A stretch of 64,000 bases of DNA from Apus apus (GCF_020740795.1 NC_067285.1:115444479-115508478); one strand, 5' to 3'. Shown: positions 11,311-24,100, counted from the stretch's first letter. Notes: generated from the sequence alone by a model not told the origin. Made by a program: numbers and translations.

Positions 11311-12830
11311 GGCGCAGGCTGCGGTGCCCCTCTGCCTCACCCATCCAGATAAGGACTGTGTCGTGTGCTTTGCATGTGACTCACCTGCTTGCGTATGTCA
11401 GGCTGCTGTTTGCCTTTTCGTCACACTGCTCTGAGCTGTTGACACATTTCCCTCCATCCCACAGGTTCTGGTTTGCAGAAGTGCTGCCACATGATGAGTT
11501 CCCCATCCTGCAGCTGCACAGTCACTGGTACCTGCCTACATGCAGAACCATGTTTGACATCTGCATTGCTCTGCTCTTTTCCTGACCACTTCCCCTGTGT
11601 GTCAGGCTCATTGCAAGGTGAACCTGTGTTCCGCAGCATCCCTGCAGCCTTTCCCAGCCGAGTGGCATCTTAGCCCAGAGAGCATGTACAAGTCTTCGTT
11701 ACCATGCCAGTGTGAGGGATGGGGCCAGGAGAGAGCAGGGGTTTCCCTCCTCCTGTAGTGAGGCACTCACTGCCAATGGCCTCCCAGCAGCAGTCACCAC
11801 CTGCTGCCAGTTCATCCAACCCACAGGCATGGGCTTGCACAGGAGAAATGGGCAATGAAGGCCCAGAAAATCAGGATCTGTGGCATCTCTCTCTTCCCTT
11901 TGCAGGTTAATGCAGTGCCAGGAAACCCAGTCACAGTGTCTGGGCCATCAAGGAGTCCATGAGCAGCAGTGACATAGCAGGAAGGAGGCCATCAAAGTGC
12001 ACTGTAGGCCAGTGAGGTCTGCCCAGGGCTCAGCAGGATGGCACAGAAGAGGCTGCAGAAGAAGCCATTGAGCACCAGAGTCCTGTCACCTTCTGCTGCC
12101 CCTCCGAGTCTCAGTAGGACAGCGGGACACGTGAGCTGCTCAGCTTCCTCATACTGACACCTTCCTTTTTGAACGTGTTCTTGCAATCCTTCATATTTCT
12201 TGCTAGTTACAATTCATCTCATATTTTGGCTTTCTTTATTATTTGTGGTTTTTTTTTCTGTTCCTCCTAGTTTTTCACCTACTTTCTACTCTTATGCCTT
12301 TCCTTCTGAAGTTTGAGGTCATTATATGAACAACGAGTCCCCCTGCTCCCAGTGGTGGGATGGTTTCTGTTGTGCCCTATTGCTTCATTAAAGGCCTGCT
12401 GAGTTTTCTGGATGCATTTTGTTGGACCTGATCTCCCACACCTTGAATTCCTTACATTTTCTCTGAAAGGCACTTTGAAGCTTGACATGCACTTTGACTC
12501 CCTCTGTTTTACCTGGTGTAAGGTCTGGGAACGCCTCCCCTGAGGTCCCCTGCACTCCCTGTCTCACAGCCCTCGGTAGCCCAAGCTGGCACGGGGTAGC
12601 CATGCTCTGGTGCAGGCAGCCTGTGGCTCTGAGCCTGACCTTGCTCAGCAGCTCCTGTCCCAGGTGTGAAAGCCAGAGACTGGGAAGGGGTGGCAGGGAC
12701 AAGGCCAACGCTCCATCTCCTCCCCAGCCTCAGGACAATGTGGGACACATACTCTGGTGGGTCTGGAGACCAAGACTCTGTCACTGGATGTGGACAGCTC
12801 AGCAGACCAGGGCCAGCCACCGCGGGGGCC
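10761..12830. other. Intergenic interval between the divergent OGA-like gene and DOK1
   Basis: The left third is the CpG-island shoulder. From about 11350 to 12500 the base composition is ordinary, and I see no exon, RNA gene or clear repeat. Long frames on both strands in the GC-rich parts are composition effects. Confidence 0.6.
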
Positions 12831-14150
12831 AGATCCTTCCTCGAGAGGCTGCGGTTTCCCCCCTCTGCCAGGGCAGGGTTTGCAGCCGGCTGTCCCCACA
12901 GCTCCCGGGCTGGGCCGGCGCAGCGCCCTGGAGGTGGCCCTGGGGTGGGGATGGTCCCACACGATGCTCCCCAGCCCCATGCAATGCCCTGCACGGCTGC
13001 GGGGGGAAGGGGGCTTGGCCACGAGCTGGGGGGACGCAACCACGGGGGACACGGGCCAGAGCCTCCAGGAGCCGGCCAGAGCCCCGCCGGTCCTGCCCGG
13101 CAGCCCGGGGCGGAGGGCACACGCCGAGCACCCGGGGCCGTGGGGCAGCCACCGGGAGGGCACCGGAGCACGGGCGGTCCCGCTGCGCGGCACCGAGTGC
13201 GCGCGGGCAGCGCGTGACAGGCACATGTGAGCGTGCACACGCGTGTTCCCGCACACCCACAACTTCCCGCCCCCCGCCACGTGCGGCTCCGCCCCCGCCC
13301 GGTCCCGCCCCGCGGCGGGCGGAAGCGCGCGTGGCGGCGCCGGGCGGGTGCGGGTGCGGGTGCGGGATGGACCCGCCGGCCAAGGAGGGCTCGTTGCTGG
13401 TGCAGCACAGCCACAAGTTCGGCACCAAGGTGGGCGGTCGGGGCCGGGGTCGGGGTCGGGCCGGTTCTCGTCCTTCTTCCCGCCGGGGCCGGGCGCTCCG
13501 TGCCGGGCCCGCCGTCCCTGCGGGTCGCGCTGCGGGGCCGCGGGTGCTGCCCGGCGTTTGGGAAGCGGGCCCGGGGCTTTGTGGGCCGCTGGCCCGGCCC
13601 CTGTGCCCGGCCCAGGGGTCCCGCCCTGCCCCGCGGGCGCGGCCGGGCCTGGGGAGCCGGTGGGCGCGGGCGGGGCCGGTCTCCGCCGCTCGGCCCTGCG
13701 GGCGGGACGGGACCCCGGGCGGGGGCGCCCCCGGGGCGGCCTGGGCGCGCTGCCGGTGCCGCCCCGGCCCGGCTTGATCCGCTGCCTTGCAGAGGTGGAA
13801 GCGGAGCTGGTTCGTGCTGTACCCGGCCAGCCAGCACGGCGTGGCCCGCCTGGAGTTCTTCGAGTGCAAGGAGCCGGCGCTGCCGCCCGAGCGGCTGGGC
13901 ACCCGCCGGCTGGACAAGACGGTGGTGCGGCTGGCCGACTGCACCAGCGTGGGCCCCGTGGCCGAGAGCGGCCCCCGGCCCGGCACCGCCGTCTTCCGCC
14001 TGGAGACCAGCGGCAGGAGCTACCTCTTCGCGGCGGAGAAGCAGCAGAGCGAGGAGTGGGTGGCCAAGCTGTGCGAGATCGCCTTCCCGGTGAGCGCCGG
14101 GCTCCGAGGGGCACCCCGGGGTGGGCAGCGCTGGGGGGGCCTTGTCACCA
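12830..14150. promoter_or_regulatory. DOK1: CpG island promoter of DOK1
   Basis: Dense CpG sequence spans the region upstream of DOK1, exon 1 and exon 2. GC-box-like CCGCCC/CCCGCC motifs occur at about 13270-13320. No TATA box is seen, which fits a CpG-island promoter. The transcription start cannot be fixed from sequence. Confidence 0.7.
13342..13366 (+). promoter_or_regulatory. DOK1: Predicted G-quadruplex directly before the DOK1 start codon
   Basis: Five GGG runs separated by one to three bases end at 13366, and the ATG starts at 13367. As RNA, four runs could stack into a quadruplex in the last 25 nt of the leader. The GGGTGC hexamer is repeated three times. Confidence 0.6.
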
Positions 14151-17100
14151 CAGCGTGGGGGCGGGGGGAGGTGTCACCCCTTCCCACGGAGCAGGAGGGC
14201 CTGGCAGCGCAGGGAGGGAGACCCGGAGGCAGACACGAGTGGTCGCAGAGGGTCAGAGCACCCGGCCCAGGGACCCCAGTCCCCTCTCGAGAGCTCCCCC
14301 CGCACCAGCAGCCAGGTGGGTAACGGGACTCCTCAGCACGCTGGCAGGGATTCTTGGCTGTAGCTCAACCCTTCAGGTCGGGCTTCTCTCCCCCGGCGTG
14401 CAGCTTGCCCACGCCCTCCAGAGACCTGCTGGGGGCCGGGGGATGGCTGAGCAGCGTTTCCTCTTGGCCCAACCGCCTCTGCCTTTCCTGCCCCAGCAGT
14501 GGCGGAAGCAGAGCCCCAAGAGCGTCACCGTGCCTGGTTCTGGGACCCTCCTGGTTCCTATACACCCCCTTGCCCAGCCTTGGCCTGCCTGCTGCTGAGA
14601 ACACCCCACCAGCTGGTGTGACACCTCCCTTCCAAGGCAGTTTGGACAGTGGGTGGGTGGCCTACAAGTGCAGTCATCCGGGCTGCTCTGTGATGGAACC
14701 CCAGGGTCCCCTGCTCTCCCTCAGGAGGAGTTTGCGCAGCCGTGGGTTGTGCTCAAACTGATTCCAGTTTCAAGCACTGGGCAGGGCTGCCTTGCAGGGC
14801 AGCTGGCTGCACAGCTGATGATCCCAGGATCTTCCCATAAGGACCTGAGTGTTTGCCAAGTGTGATTTACCTTAAGCCATTTTTTGTCCTTGTTCGCATG
14901 TCCCTGCAGTCCACTGTCAAGCCAATGTATCTGTGCAGCAAATGCCCTGCTGACCAGGCCAAGAGGCACTGGCATGGTACTGGAAATGACTCTGTGCTCG
15001 TGCTCGTTTGGTGCAGACAGCGTTGCATCTTGGTCATGGAAGTGGCTTGTGGGTCTGAGCCAGGGACACACACGTGTTGTCGGTTGTGATTTTTGGTTAT
15101 CTGCATGGAAAGTGTGATTTTGTGTCGTGTGCAGCTGCAAGAGTAAGCAGGGTCCAGTACCTTGGGAACTGGGGCCTGAGGTAATTTAGAGTTCAGAACA
15201 TAATTTATTTTTCATTTGAAGATGAGGAGATGTGCAGTCACACAGAGCCCTGAAGGGCTCTGGCTGATCATCTGGCCCTTGGTTTCCCAGTCCCAGGCTG
15301 GAACCCTGCTGTGTTAGATGCTTTAGCTGCTGTCACCTCTAAGGACACTAGGTTTTGGTACATTCTGTGTAGGAGCCAAAGAAGAGGGCCTGATGGCCCT
15401 TTCTGGGCATTGTCTGTTGTGAAGAAGCTCATGTGGCTGGGATCTAAACTGAAACTGCAGCTTGCCTTCCACCAGCTCTGTTGTAACCCCATCCCACGTG
15501 ACCCTGAGAAACAGCTTCCAGCTCCCATCCCCGTGCAGATCCTCAGTGCAGAGCCTGCTGAAGCAGCTCCTGCAGGGCATCTGTGGGCCTTTCAGTGGTG
15601 TGTGGTTTCCCTGGAGCAGGATCTTCAATACTGAGTGGCAGCACCATGGGTGCATCCCCCGTAGCCTCTTGGAGCCCTGCTGCAGGGACACGGTCACTGG
15701 CAGAGTGCGTGTGCTGCACTTTCAGTTCTGCACACACCAAAATAGAAGCATTTGCTTCCTTCTGTGGGTCTGCACCGCTGCTGGCACCGCCCTCCTGCCC
15801 CTGCAGAGGCAGGACAGACCCTCGCCTTACCGACTGGTCCCACCAGCTCCCCCCCTGCTCATACTGCTGGGACAGCTGCCTGGGCCCCTGCCACACTTTG
15901 AGCTCCAGTGTAATCTTTACTGGAGCATCCGTGAGCACACAGAGCTGTTCCTTCAAGCACCAGGCACCTGCGCAGCCACACACAGTGGGCAGAGCAGCAG
16001 TGGAGGGGCCCACATGGGAGCCCCCAGTGCTGCCCTACAGGAGGACCTGTCCCAGTGTGGGCTTGTGCTTCTGGTCAGAGTCTGGAGGGTCTGGGCTGCT
16101 GGGAGAAACTGCTTTTTTCTGCACCCTGTCCAATTCACAGCCTGCCTGGGGTCATGCCAGGAGCTCCAGGGAAACCCCTCCTGCGCTGCCTTGGCCCTGT
16201 TCATCTCTGTTCGTGTCGGCTTGGGTGGGGGGCTCTGGGATCTGTCACCAACTCTGGGCAGGGAAGGGCTTGGTGTGGCTGCAGGACAGCCAAGTGTGGA
16301 GCTGGGTAGAGGTCCCCTCGGGGAGGATGGTGGAGCCTAGGTGGTGTGGGGCTCAGGGCAGTGGCTGCAAGGGGATCCAGGATCTGATGTGGGAAGAGGG
16401 GGCTGGGGTTGATCTGCTCTCCCTTGTCAGGGAAATGGCCCCAGCAATGCTGGCATGGCAGCCCGGCGTGGCAGAGAGGGCAGCGAGGAGGCACCAGCCC
16501 TGGAGATGGCCGTGAACTCCATCTACTACTCGAGAGACGAAGGTGGGACCTGCTGCTGCCCTGACTTCAGACCGTCTTCTGCGGGGCCCGTCCTGCTGCT
16601 GACCTGCCTCTGGGGCTGCGGCGGGCACGGCCAGGCTGGAGGACTTGGCTTCCTCTGCCCCCCTGAGCGTCCCTGTCCCTGCAGTGAACGCCTTCTGGGT
16701 GACGGTGCAGCGGACCGAGGCCGCCGAGCGGTGCGAGCTGCGCGGGGCCTACGTGCTGAAGGCAGAGCGCGACAGCCTCGTCCTGAAGAACCCACGGACA
16801 AACGAGATCCTCTACGTCTGGCCCTACCGGCTGCTCCGCAGATACGGCCGGGACAAGGTGGGGACCGGGGGGCCGCGTGTGCTGCACACTGGGCCTGTTC
16901 CCCCGTGGGCTTTCCCTTGTCAAAGGGTGAGGGGCTGACATGCAGCGGACCCTGCCGAGTGCCGGAACTGCTGCAGCTCTTGGCAACCACAGCAGGGTCC
17001 CAGGGGCATCTGTGATCCCATCTGTCCTCAGCTTCCCCCCATGTCACCGTGGGCTAGCAGGACACCTGTCCCCACTGAGGACGTGGCTGTGCAGAGCCCC

Positions 17101-19637
17101 TCACTGTGTGTCTTTGCCCCACTCCCACTGGGGCCCTTGCAGCCCCCACCAGCCCCTCTGCCGGGCATCCCCACAGCTGCTTTGCCCTGTTCTCCAGCCC
17201 ATACTGTGGCATGTTCTCCTGTGCTGTGCACAAGCTCTCCCCAGCCTCTGGGGACACTGGCTTCATGTGGTCCCAGCTCTGCCCTGGATCCAGTCCATGT
17301 CTCCCAAAGGGGGGTGACCAGCACAGGGGGTTTGCTTGAGACACAGTTACTGCAGATTTGTTCACCCTACAGGGTGTGCTGCACTTTGCCTGGCTGGCCT
17401 GTGTAGGTCTGTCCCTGCTCCAGTGTCCTCCAGCAGCAGGTCCCTGATCTGTCTTGCTGCACAAGAGGTACCTGCTGCGCTGGGTGGGGAGGAAGTGGTC
17501 TCCCCAGGGCTGTTCATAGCAGGGATGGTGTCAGCTGCAGCTGCTGATGGTGCTTTCTGTGATACTTTACCAAAACAGAAGTGGAAACTTGGGGAGGCAA
17601 CTGGCTCATCCATAGGGCCTGTGCCAGAGGCAGGACACCACATGGGGTGAGGAGCAGGCAGCTGCACCCACAGGTCCCTGAGCAGTGGTAGTTTGGCTGT
17701 GCTTGTGTTGGCCAGCAGTGACCCACAAAAGGAGGTCTGGCCCCCGGTGCTTTTGCAGAGGCTGCTGCTGCAAGTGAGAGGGCAGCAGTGAGGCAGAAAA
17801 TCTCACCTGGATTCAGGGAATGAGGTTTGGGAAGGGAGTGAGCATCTGCCTGTGGGAACCTGCACACGAGTTCAGACCTAAGGAACACAGCCTTGGCTCA
17901 AGACTTACCTTTAAAGTACTTTATTCCATTAACAAGTAATGCTGGTAAGGCAGATGCTTTCCTTGCTATTGGTAGCCAAGCTGCTGCTTCTGGCCTCTCT
18001 CCTGTGGAAAGCTGTTCCTCTGTGAGTCTCTTCCCCCTGGATCTCTTCTCTTCTGCCTGACTAATGCTGACTTACCCAAGATGCCTGTAGTAGTTTCCCT
18101 TGCTGAACTGTCACTCATCTTCTCACACTGCTCTGTTCTCGGTGCTAATGGCTTGTTATTTCCTAGACTGTCTGGTCCCAGTTGTTGACTCTGCTGGAAT
18201 TGCCCAGGTAAGGCAGCAGGTCTCCAGCAGGACCTGCAGCCCTGGTCCTGGGGCATCTCGCAGTGATGTCCCCTCAAGTGTTGATCCAGCCCCAGTTTCA
18301 CAGCTTGTTCTGGGCTGCTCTGCAGCTCTGCTCCTCCCGCCCAGGGCAGCGTCCAAGCACAGCCGGTCCCTGGGCTGGTGCTCTCTGAGCCGCAGCCGGA
18401 CCGTGGGGTGTGGGGGAACAGGGTCTCCGGTGAAGTCTCTCTCGCAGGAGCAGCTCCACAGCCATGTGCCCACCAGCGGGATGCACGGCTGGCACGGTGG
18501 GTGGGGTGGGCAGGGGCTGGGCAGGCTGTGACCCCTCTGCTTCCCCCACAGGTGATGTTCTCCTTCGAAGCTGGCAGGCGCTGTGACTCTGGCCCAGGGA
18601 ACTTCACCTTTGAGACCAAGCAGGGCAACGAGATCTTCCGCCTGGTGGAAGCCTCCATCCGGGAGCAGAAGGCGCAGGTGGAGGAGAACCGGCAAAGCTG
18701 CGACTCGCTGGATTCGGAGAGCCCCAGCGTGGTGCTGCTCCGCCAGGCCCTGGCTGACTCCCTGAGCCTGGAGCTGCCCGCAGAGGGGGACAACGCCCTG
18801 GCACCCAAAGTGGGGCTGGCATCCAGGCCCAGCGCGGCGGAGGAGAGAGATGCCGCGTCTGTGCTGAAGACGCGGACGCTGCCTGAGCTCCCCGTGCCTC
18901 AGGCTAAGCCCGCGGTCCCGAGCACCCCCCCGTGCTCCCCGCTGCCGAAGGCGACCCGTGCCGCGCTGCCGGCCGAGGACCCGTCCAGCGTGTACTCGGA
19001 GCCCCTGGACTCGGTGAAGGGCTTGCGGCCCCGGCCAGACCCGCTGTACTCGGACCCCATAGACAGCAAACCCAGCGGCGGGGCCTCGGAGGAGACAAAG
19101 CTCCGGCTGCCGGCGCCGCTGTGCCTGGGCCCCTACGAGCAGGTCCGCGCCGAGGGCCGAGCCCAGGCCCCCGCCGGGCGCAGGGAGCACATCTACGACG
19201 AGCCCGAGGGCCGCGCTCCCCGCGCGCTGCCTCCCGCCGCCTGCATCTACGATGAGGCGCGGCCCACGAGCGAGGCCTGGCGCACCCAGGGCCACGACGG
19301 CCGGGGCGGCTACGAGTACCCCTACAACCCCAGCACTGACGACTACTCAGTACCTTCCTTCCAGGCCAAGGCCAAGGGCCCCAAGCCAGTGCCGGCCCCC
19401 AAGCCCCCGGCAGCCTTGATCCATAAAGGTGGGGAGAGGAGCGGGGAGCTCGGCAGGCGGCAGGGGAACCCCGCTCCCGAGAAGGCTGTCGTCAAACCCA
19501 GCCTCAACAGCAGCAACAACAACAACGTGGAGGTGCTGTACAGCCGGGTGGTGAAGCCCCGGCCTGCACAGAAGAAGGAGCAGTCTGTGGATCAGTACAG
19601 CTTGTTGCCTGTCTACGAGGACCTGGGAGAGATCTAG
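13367..19637 (+). CDS. DOK1: Docking protein 1 (DOK1)
   Basis: DOK1 is a membrane-recruited adaptor phosphorylated by receptor and Src-family tyrosine kinases; it binds RasGAP and dampens Ras/MAPK signalling. Coding exons are 13367-13429, 13793-14089, 16431-16542, 16685-16857 and 18552-19637, all in phase and predicting 576 residues (human DOK1 has 481). The PH domain (about 5-120) contains KFGTKRWKRSWFVLYPAS and ends WVAKLCEIAFP. The IRS-type PTB domain (about 158-262) contains FWVTVQRTEAAERC and RYGRDKVMFSFEAGRRC. The tail carries YSEP (Y363), YSDP (Y381), YDEP (Y430), YEYP (Y469) and YSVP (Y480), plus YSRV near the end. One YxxP-like site reads YDEA (Y448). The PTB sequence and the YNPSTDDYSVP motif favour DOK1 over DOK2 and DOK3. 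The start has G at -3 and +4. The gene is divergent from the OGA-like gene and tail-to-tail with M1AP. Confidence 0.93.
14090..16430 (+). other. DOK1: DOK1 intron 2, no other gene seen
   Basis: A 2.3-kb intron between the PH-domain exon and the short linker exon. Donor GTGAGC and acceptor CCTTGTCAG are good. Only short chance frames are present. Confidence 0.6.
16858..18551 (+). other. DOK1: DOK1 intron 4, inside the PTB coding region
   Basis: The donor follows RRYGRDK and the acceptor (TTCCCCCACAG) precedes VMFSFEAG. No other gene or repeat was recognised in this 1.7-kb interval. Confidence 0.65.
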
Positions 19638-20034
19638 CGTGCTGCTGCTGCGGGCCTGCCTGGCGGGGACCGGGGGCCCAGGCAGGACTGGCTGCTTGTC
19701 CTCCGTGCGCCCTGGGGGTGGCTTGGGGCTGGCACCGTTCTGGCTCGGCAGAGCCCCTCTTGCTCACCAGTGCTGAGGAGCTGCTTTTTCTGGAGGCCCT
19801 TTCCACAGTGCGAGCAAGAGAGCTGTGGCTGCTGCCGGTGCCAGGGTGCTTCTCCAGCTCTGGAGCTGCCACCTCCCGACCTGCAGGAGGGCTGGCTGTG
19901 TCCCCTGCCCCTGCTGCTCCAGCTCTGTGCTGGCTGCCTCTGACCAGGCCGCAGGGCTGGGATCCCCACTGCGATGCGTGGAAGACTGCTTGCCATCAGT
20001 CTCCAATAGTATTTTTATATAAAATTATTTTAAT

Positions 20035-20040
20035 ATTAAA
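20035..20040 (+). terminator. DOK1: DOK1 poly(A) signal ATTAAA
   Basis: ATTAAA lies in a short AT-rich stretch about 400 bp after the DOK1 stop codon, the first plausible signal downstream. The TGTGTGTCTC that follows is a plausible GU-rich downstream element. Confidence 0.6.
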
Positions 20041-20059
20041 ATCTGTGTGTCTCAGAATG

Positions 20060-23000
20060 AAACTCTTGCCTGTGGCATGTCTGGGCTGTCAGGCACAGGG
20101 GTGAGGAGATGCTGGTGCAGTGTGGTGGAGCAGGGCAGTCTGGCTGAGAAGTGTGCCCGTGGTGGCACATTTGTGCATGTGCCAGAGCTGCTGAGTAAGA
20201 GGAAACCATGAACTCCGTGTGCCAGGTTCAGCTGTGGCTGGGACGCCCTGACACCAGAGGACTGAGGGATATGAGAGTCAGGCTCACAGATACCTTTGTG
20301 TTCTGATCAGGACAGGGTCTGGCTCCAGCTCTGCTGCAGGGTCCCTGTTTCCCAAGCCTGATTACTTTGCTGATTTCCCCCTGTCCCCAGATGCTCTTAG
20401 AAGACCTGGGATGGCCCAGTCTGGACCCTGTTGACTTCAGTGGCAAAAATTGTGCTCCCTGCTGTGTGGTCTGAGACCAGGAGGTTGGCTGGGATTGCTG
20501 TGTGGCCAGCCTTGAGCAGAAACCTATACAAGTGAAAAAAAAAGGTTTTCCTTTTGGTGTTGATAATGGTTTTGAGAGATTTTTTATGTCACTTCTGTGT
20601 GAGGCTAGACCAGGCACCGTGGCATTGGCAGTCTCTGAGTCTGGGATGACTTCTGCAGGCTTACCTGCAGAAGTTGATATAGCAGCAGAACACCCAGTGA
20701 TGTACTTATTTATGCAGAGGATTAAGCATGACTTCTGCAGCCCTGGCTCAGACCCAGAGAACCACAAACTGTTGGGGAAGTCTGGAGGCTCAGGTTCTGG
20801 TCCCCATACGGGTCAGATGGTGACAAGGTGGTGAGCTTTGACTGGGCATTGGCCTGATGCCCACGTTGCAGGGAGGAAGCCTCAGCCCTGCAACAATATG
20901 GCACAGCTGTAGCCAGGACCAGTTTGTGGCTGTTCTGTGCTGTGTCCCTTCCCCACCAGGGTTTTGCTGCAGGAGAAGGGGAAAGGCCTCAGGGGCTTTG
21001 GGAATCTGACCGAAACTGAGGTGGTTCCTGCCTGAGACGAGGCAGGAGCAGGAGGCATCTGCTGCCCATGGTTGGCTGCTGGGTGGTCCCATGCTTGTGT
21101 TCTGCCCACACGTATGCACCCCAAGGGCAGTTCTGCCTGCTCCAGAGCAGGACTCCAGCATTGCTTGGGGGGAGCAGCCCACCTGCCCGTGATCCTTGCT
21201 TGTGACTCCAGTGAGAGGCTCCCAGACTTGAGCAAGGAAGAGCAGCCTCCCAGGAGCAGAGCCCCAGGGCCCTCCCAGTCTGTGGGGCCACGGGTGTTGG
21301 TGCCTCTCCATCCCTACAGTCACTGCACTGTCTGTCTCTCCATCCCTGCAGTCACTGCACTGTGTCCACTCTGTCCCACAGAGCAGCATGTTGGATGTGC
21401 TGGGCTGACTCAGCTTTTACTAAGGGTGGCAAGAAGGAAGGAAAATGCTCCAGCATCTGTGCAAGGCCAGTGGTCCCTGAAGGCCCTGTGCTCCACCTGG
21501 CTGAGCGGAAAGGATATTTATGTTTCTTGGCTTCAGCAGTGACATCATCTCTCGGAACAGCCAACTTGGGAGTAAGAGGGAAGTGTGCAGGACAGGAGGA
21601 ACACTCCTACATGTGGCCTGCTGTGTCTCTGCACACTGCCAGACAAGGGAGCAGGGCATGCAGCAGGGAAGGCTGGTCAGGTGAGACAGCCCATTCTTCT
21701 CTGGCTTGCTCATGTGGACCAGACCTGCCATCTGCTCAGACTGCTGCTCTGTGCTTCACCTCACCTCCTAGCAGCAGTTCGGGGTGCAATAAGTGCCTTG
21801 GGAAGGCACGAGAAGGAAGGTAAATGCAGAGTGAGCCTTAGGCTAATGCTTGGCTGCTTGTCCTGCCAATTTTCTTACAGTGCAGAAATGGTCCTGGAAT
21901 GAGCAGTTTTGTTCCTGCCTGCCTGTCCAGGTGCTGTGGGCCAGACTGGGTGCTGCACAGGAAGCCCTCTGCGTATCAGACTTCCTCGTGTGAGGACAGC
22001 CCTTGTGCTTCTCTGTTCTCTGCTAAAAGCCCACGCCCCAGATGAACTGAGAAACGTGAGTACCAGTCTGGCACCACAGCTGGGATGCACCAGAAGCAGA
22101 AGTCCTGGTCTCTGTAGGCCAGGTGGCAGTTTTTACTAGGAGAAAATAACCTGGGAGCTGCTTGAAGCCTAACCAACCTCTTCCCCTTGAAACTACCTTT
22201 TTCTGTTTCCTGTTCTGAAATCTATGTCCTTTTATAACTGCTACTCATGCCCTCTAGGGCCTAGCGTGGTGCAGACGTCAGAAAACTGCTCTGCCAGGAC
22301 ATCCGTTCTCACTGACAGCAGGGAAAGCACCCAAGTTCCCTCTGGCTGTCAAGAGATGTCAGAGCAACGGTAGTTACTGCTGCTTCACCCTGTGGTGGCC
22401 AGGTGGAGGGCTTTCCAACAGGGACTCCCAAACAGCCCCAATTTTGGAATTTGCTTCCCCTTACAGTCCCTTTTCCCTCTTCCCAAGTTTCCCCTTTAGC
22501 AGCTTCCTTCTATCAGCAATAAATCACAGGCCCCTCTTTGTTCACCCTTTCCCACCAGCAAGGTGTTTTCTTGGCTTTGTGCTCCAGTTTCGTGTTTATG
22601 ATGTGGTTGTTGAAGTAATTTCCACTGTGTGATCAATCAAACTGGTCACACACACCATGGCCCAGATAATTTGCCTGATGTTTGTCATTTTCATACTGCT
22701 CTCTGCTTTGTGTGCCCCACACTGGGCCCTATGTTTGTGCATTACTGCCCTTGGCTGCTGCTCCACCCCTGCTCCTGGTGCTGTGGGCTGGTTGGCAAGG
22801 CAGGGACTGGCCTCCAGCTGCACACCCCAACACGAGCCTGCAAGGGTGTCTGCCCTGTCCTCAGGTACCTTCCCGTGACATCTTGCCCCAGGCAGCTGCC
22901 TGAGATGCAGCCTCCTGCTGGGCATGGAGTGCTTCCATGGCATGGGAGAAGCAGGTCCATGCCCTGGGTGGCCAGCAGGGCCTGTTACTGAGGTGGGATC

Positions 23001-23160
23001 CCATGGAAAAGGGATGGCTCTGCTCTCCTGCAGCAGCAGTGTCCTGGGAGCAGGGTGGTTGCCCCGTGCTGTTGGTCAGCTGCAGGTGTCCCTCAGGGCT
23101 GGACTGCTGTGTACAGCACACGCTGTAAACCACAGGCAGGATGTGAACGTTCTGGTGCAG
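20060..23160. other. Intergenic interval between the 3' ends of DOK1 and M1AP
   Basis: About 3 kb between convergent genes. Short open frames occur on both strands without family resemblance or convincing splice sites. An isolated AATAAA on the plus strand near 22520 has no recognisable gene before it. No repeat family was recognised. Confidence 0.6.
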
Positions 23161-23163
23161 AAC

Positions 23164-23169
23164 TTTATT
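23164..23169 (-). terminator. M1AP: Candidate M1AP poly(A) signal AATAAA
   Basis: AATAAA on the minus strand (plus TTTATT), about 930 bp downstream of the M1AP stop codon, implying a 3' UTR of around 0.95 kb. This is a position-based inference. Confidence 0.45.
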
Positions 23170-24100
23170 TTGAAACAGCTTGTCAGAACAAAGTGAATGG
23201 AACACAAACCCCTGCTGGTGCTTGGCACCTGGGAGGCCCAGTGAGACCACCCCGCCTTGGCTTGGTGGAGCTGCCCTCAGCTCCTGCCCAGCCAGGGGCA
23301 GATGTCCTATGTCTGCACTGAAGAACAGGTCACATCTGTGCAAGTGCTGGGCAGCAGCTCTCTGGAAAGCTCTGGGTCAACTCTCCCCCTGTTCTGAACC
23401 CTGCCCAAAGGTACCTGCTGTGCTGGCTTGCACAACAGCCCCACACGCATAGACAGGCTGTAAGGAGCAAGCAGCAGCTGGCTGGGAATGGGTGCTGTGC
23501 TGCAGTGCCTGTCACTGCTGGTAGCCAGGGGGGCACTGCAGCTCCTGTGGTGCCTGCTACAAACCCCTCGTGACAGTGAGACCAGCTACGGCAGCAAACA
23601 AGTCAGGCTTGTCATGGGTAGTGCTGCTCATAGAACAGCCTTCTGGGCTGCAGATCAAGTTCAAAAGCCCCGTTTTACGCCTATTCAAACACCCTGCTGA
23701 TGGTGCTTCTGCAGGATGAGGGAAGCTTGACGTTACTGTCTGCGTTGTCTGACTTCCTTAGCACCCTGGCTGCAGCTTTTCTGCCCCCGCTGACACCAAT
23801 CTGTGGTTTGTGGCCTGAACTTGCTTAGGCTCAGAAACCAAAATGTGAGGCCTGCTGGGGACATGTGCTGACAGAAGTGGGAAATAAGGGGAGCTGCAGG
23901 GGACAGCTGGATCTCAGGACAGAGGGCCCCACAGTAGCAGGCTTCCTGCAGACGGACTTGGTGACTAACAGAACCATAAAACAACAAGGAGGAACAAGCA
24001 ATGGGAAGTGCTGGTCTGGCCAAGGCCAAGGTTGGTGGTTTTTTGTCTGGCTGCTCTGGGCTTGGCAGCCCAGCTCAGAGCTGGCCCTGGGGCACCCATG

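Noticed and set aside
12425-12450. GTTGGACCTGATCTC resembling a CR1 3' end
   Set aside because: The match is too short, and neither the upstream CR1 body nor the terminal ATTCTATGATT motif follows.
12482-13837. Long frames on both strands around the DOK1 first exon
   Set aside because: Stop-poor GC-rich sequence. Only the short exons at 13367-13429 and 13793-14089 match the DOK family and splice in phase.
13367-19637. DOK2 or DOK3 instead of DOK1
   Set aside because: The PTB sequence (RYGRDKVMFSFEAGRRC), the GVARLEFF motif in the PH domain, the YNPSTDDYSVP tail and the M1AP neighbour all favour DOK1.
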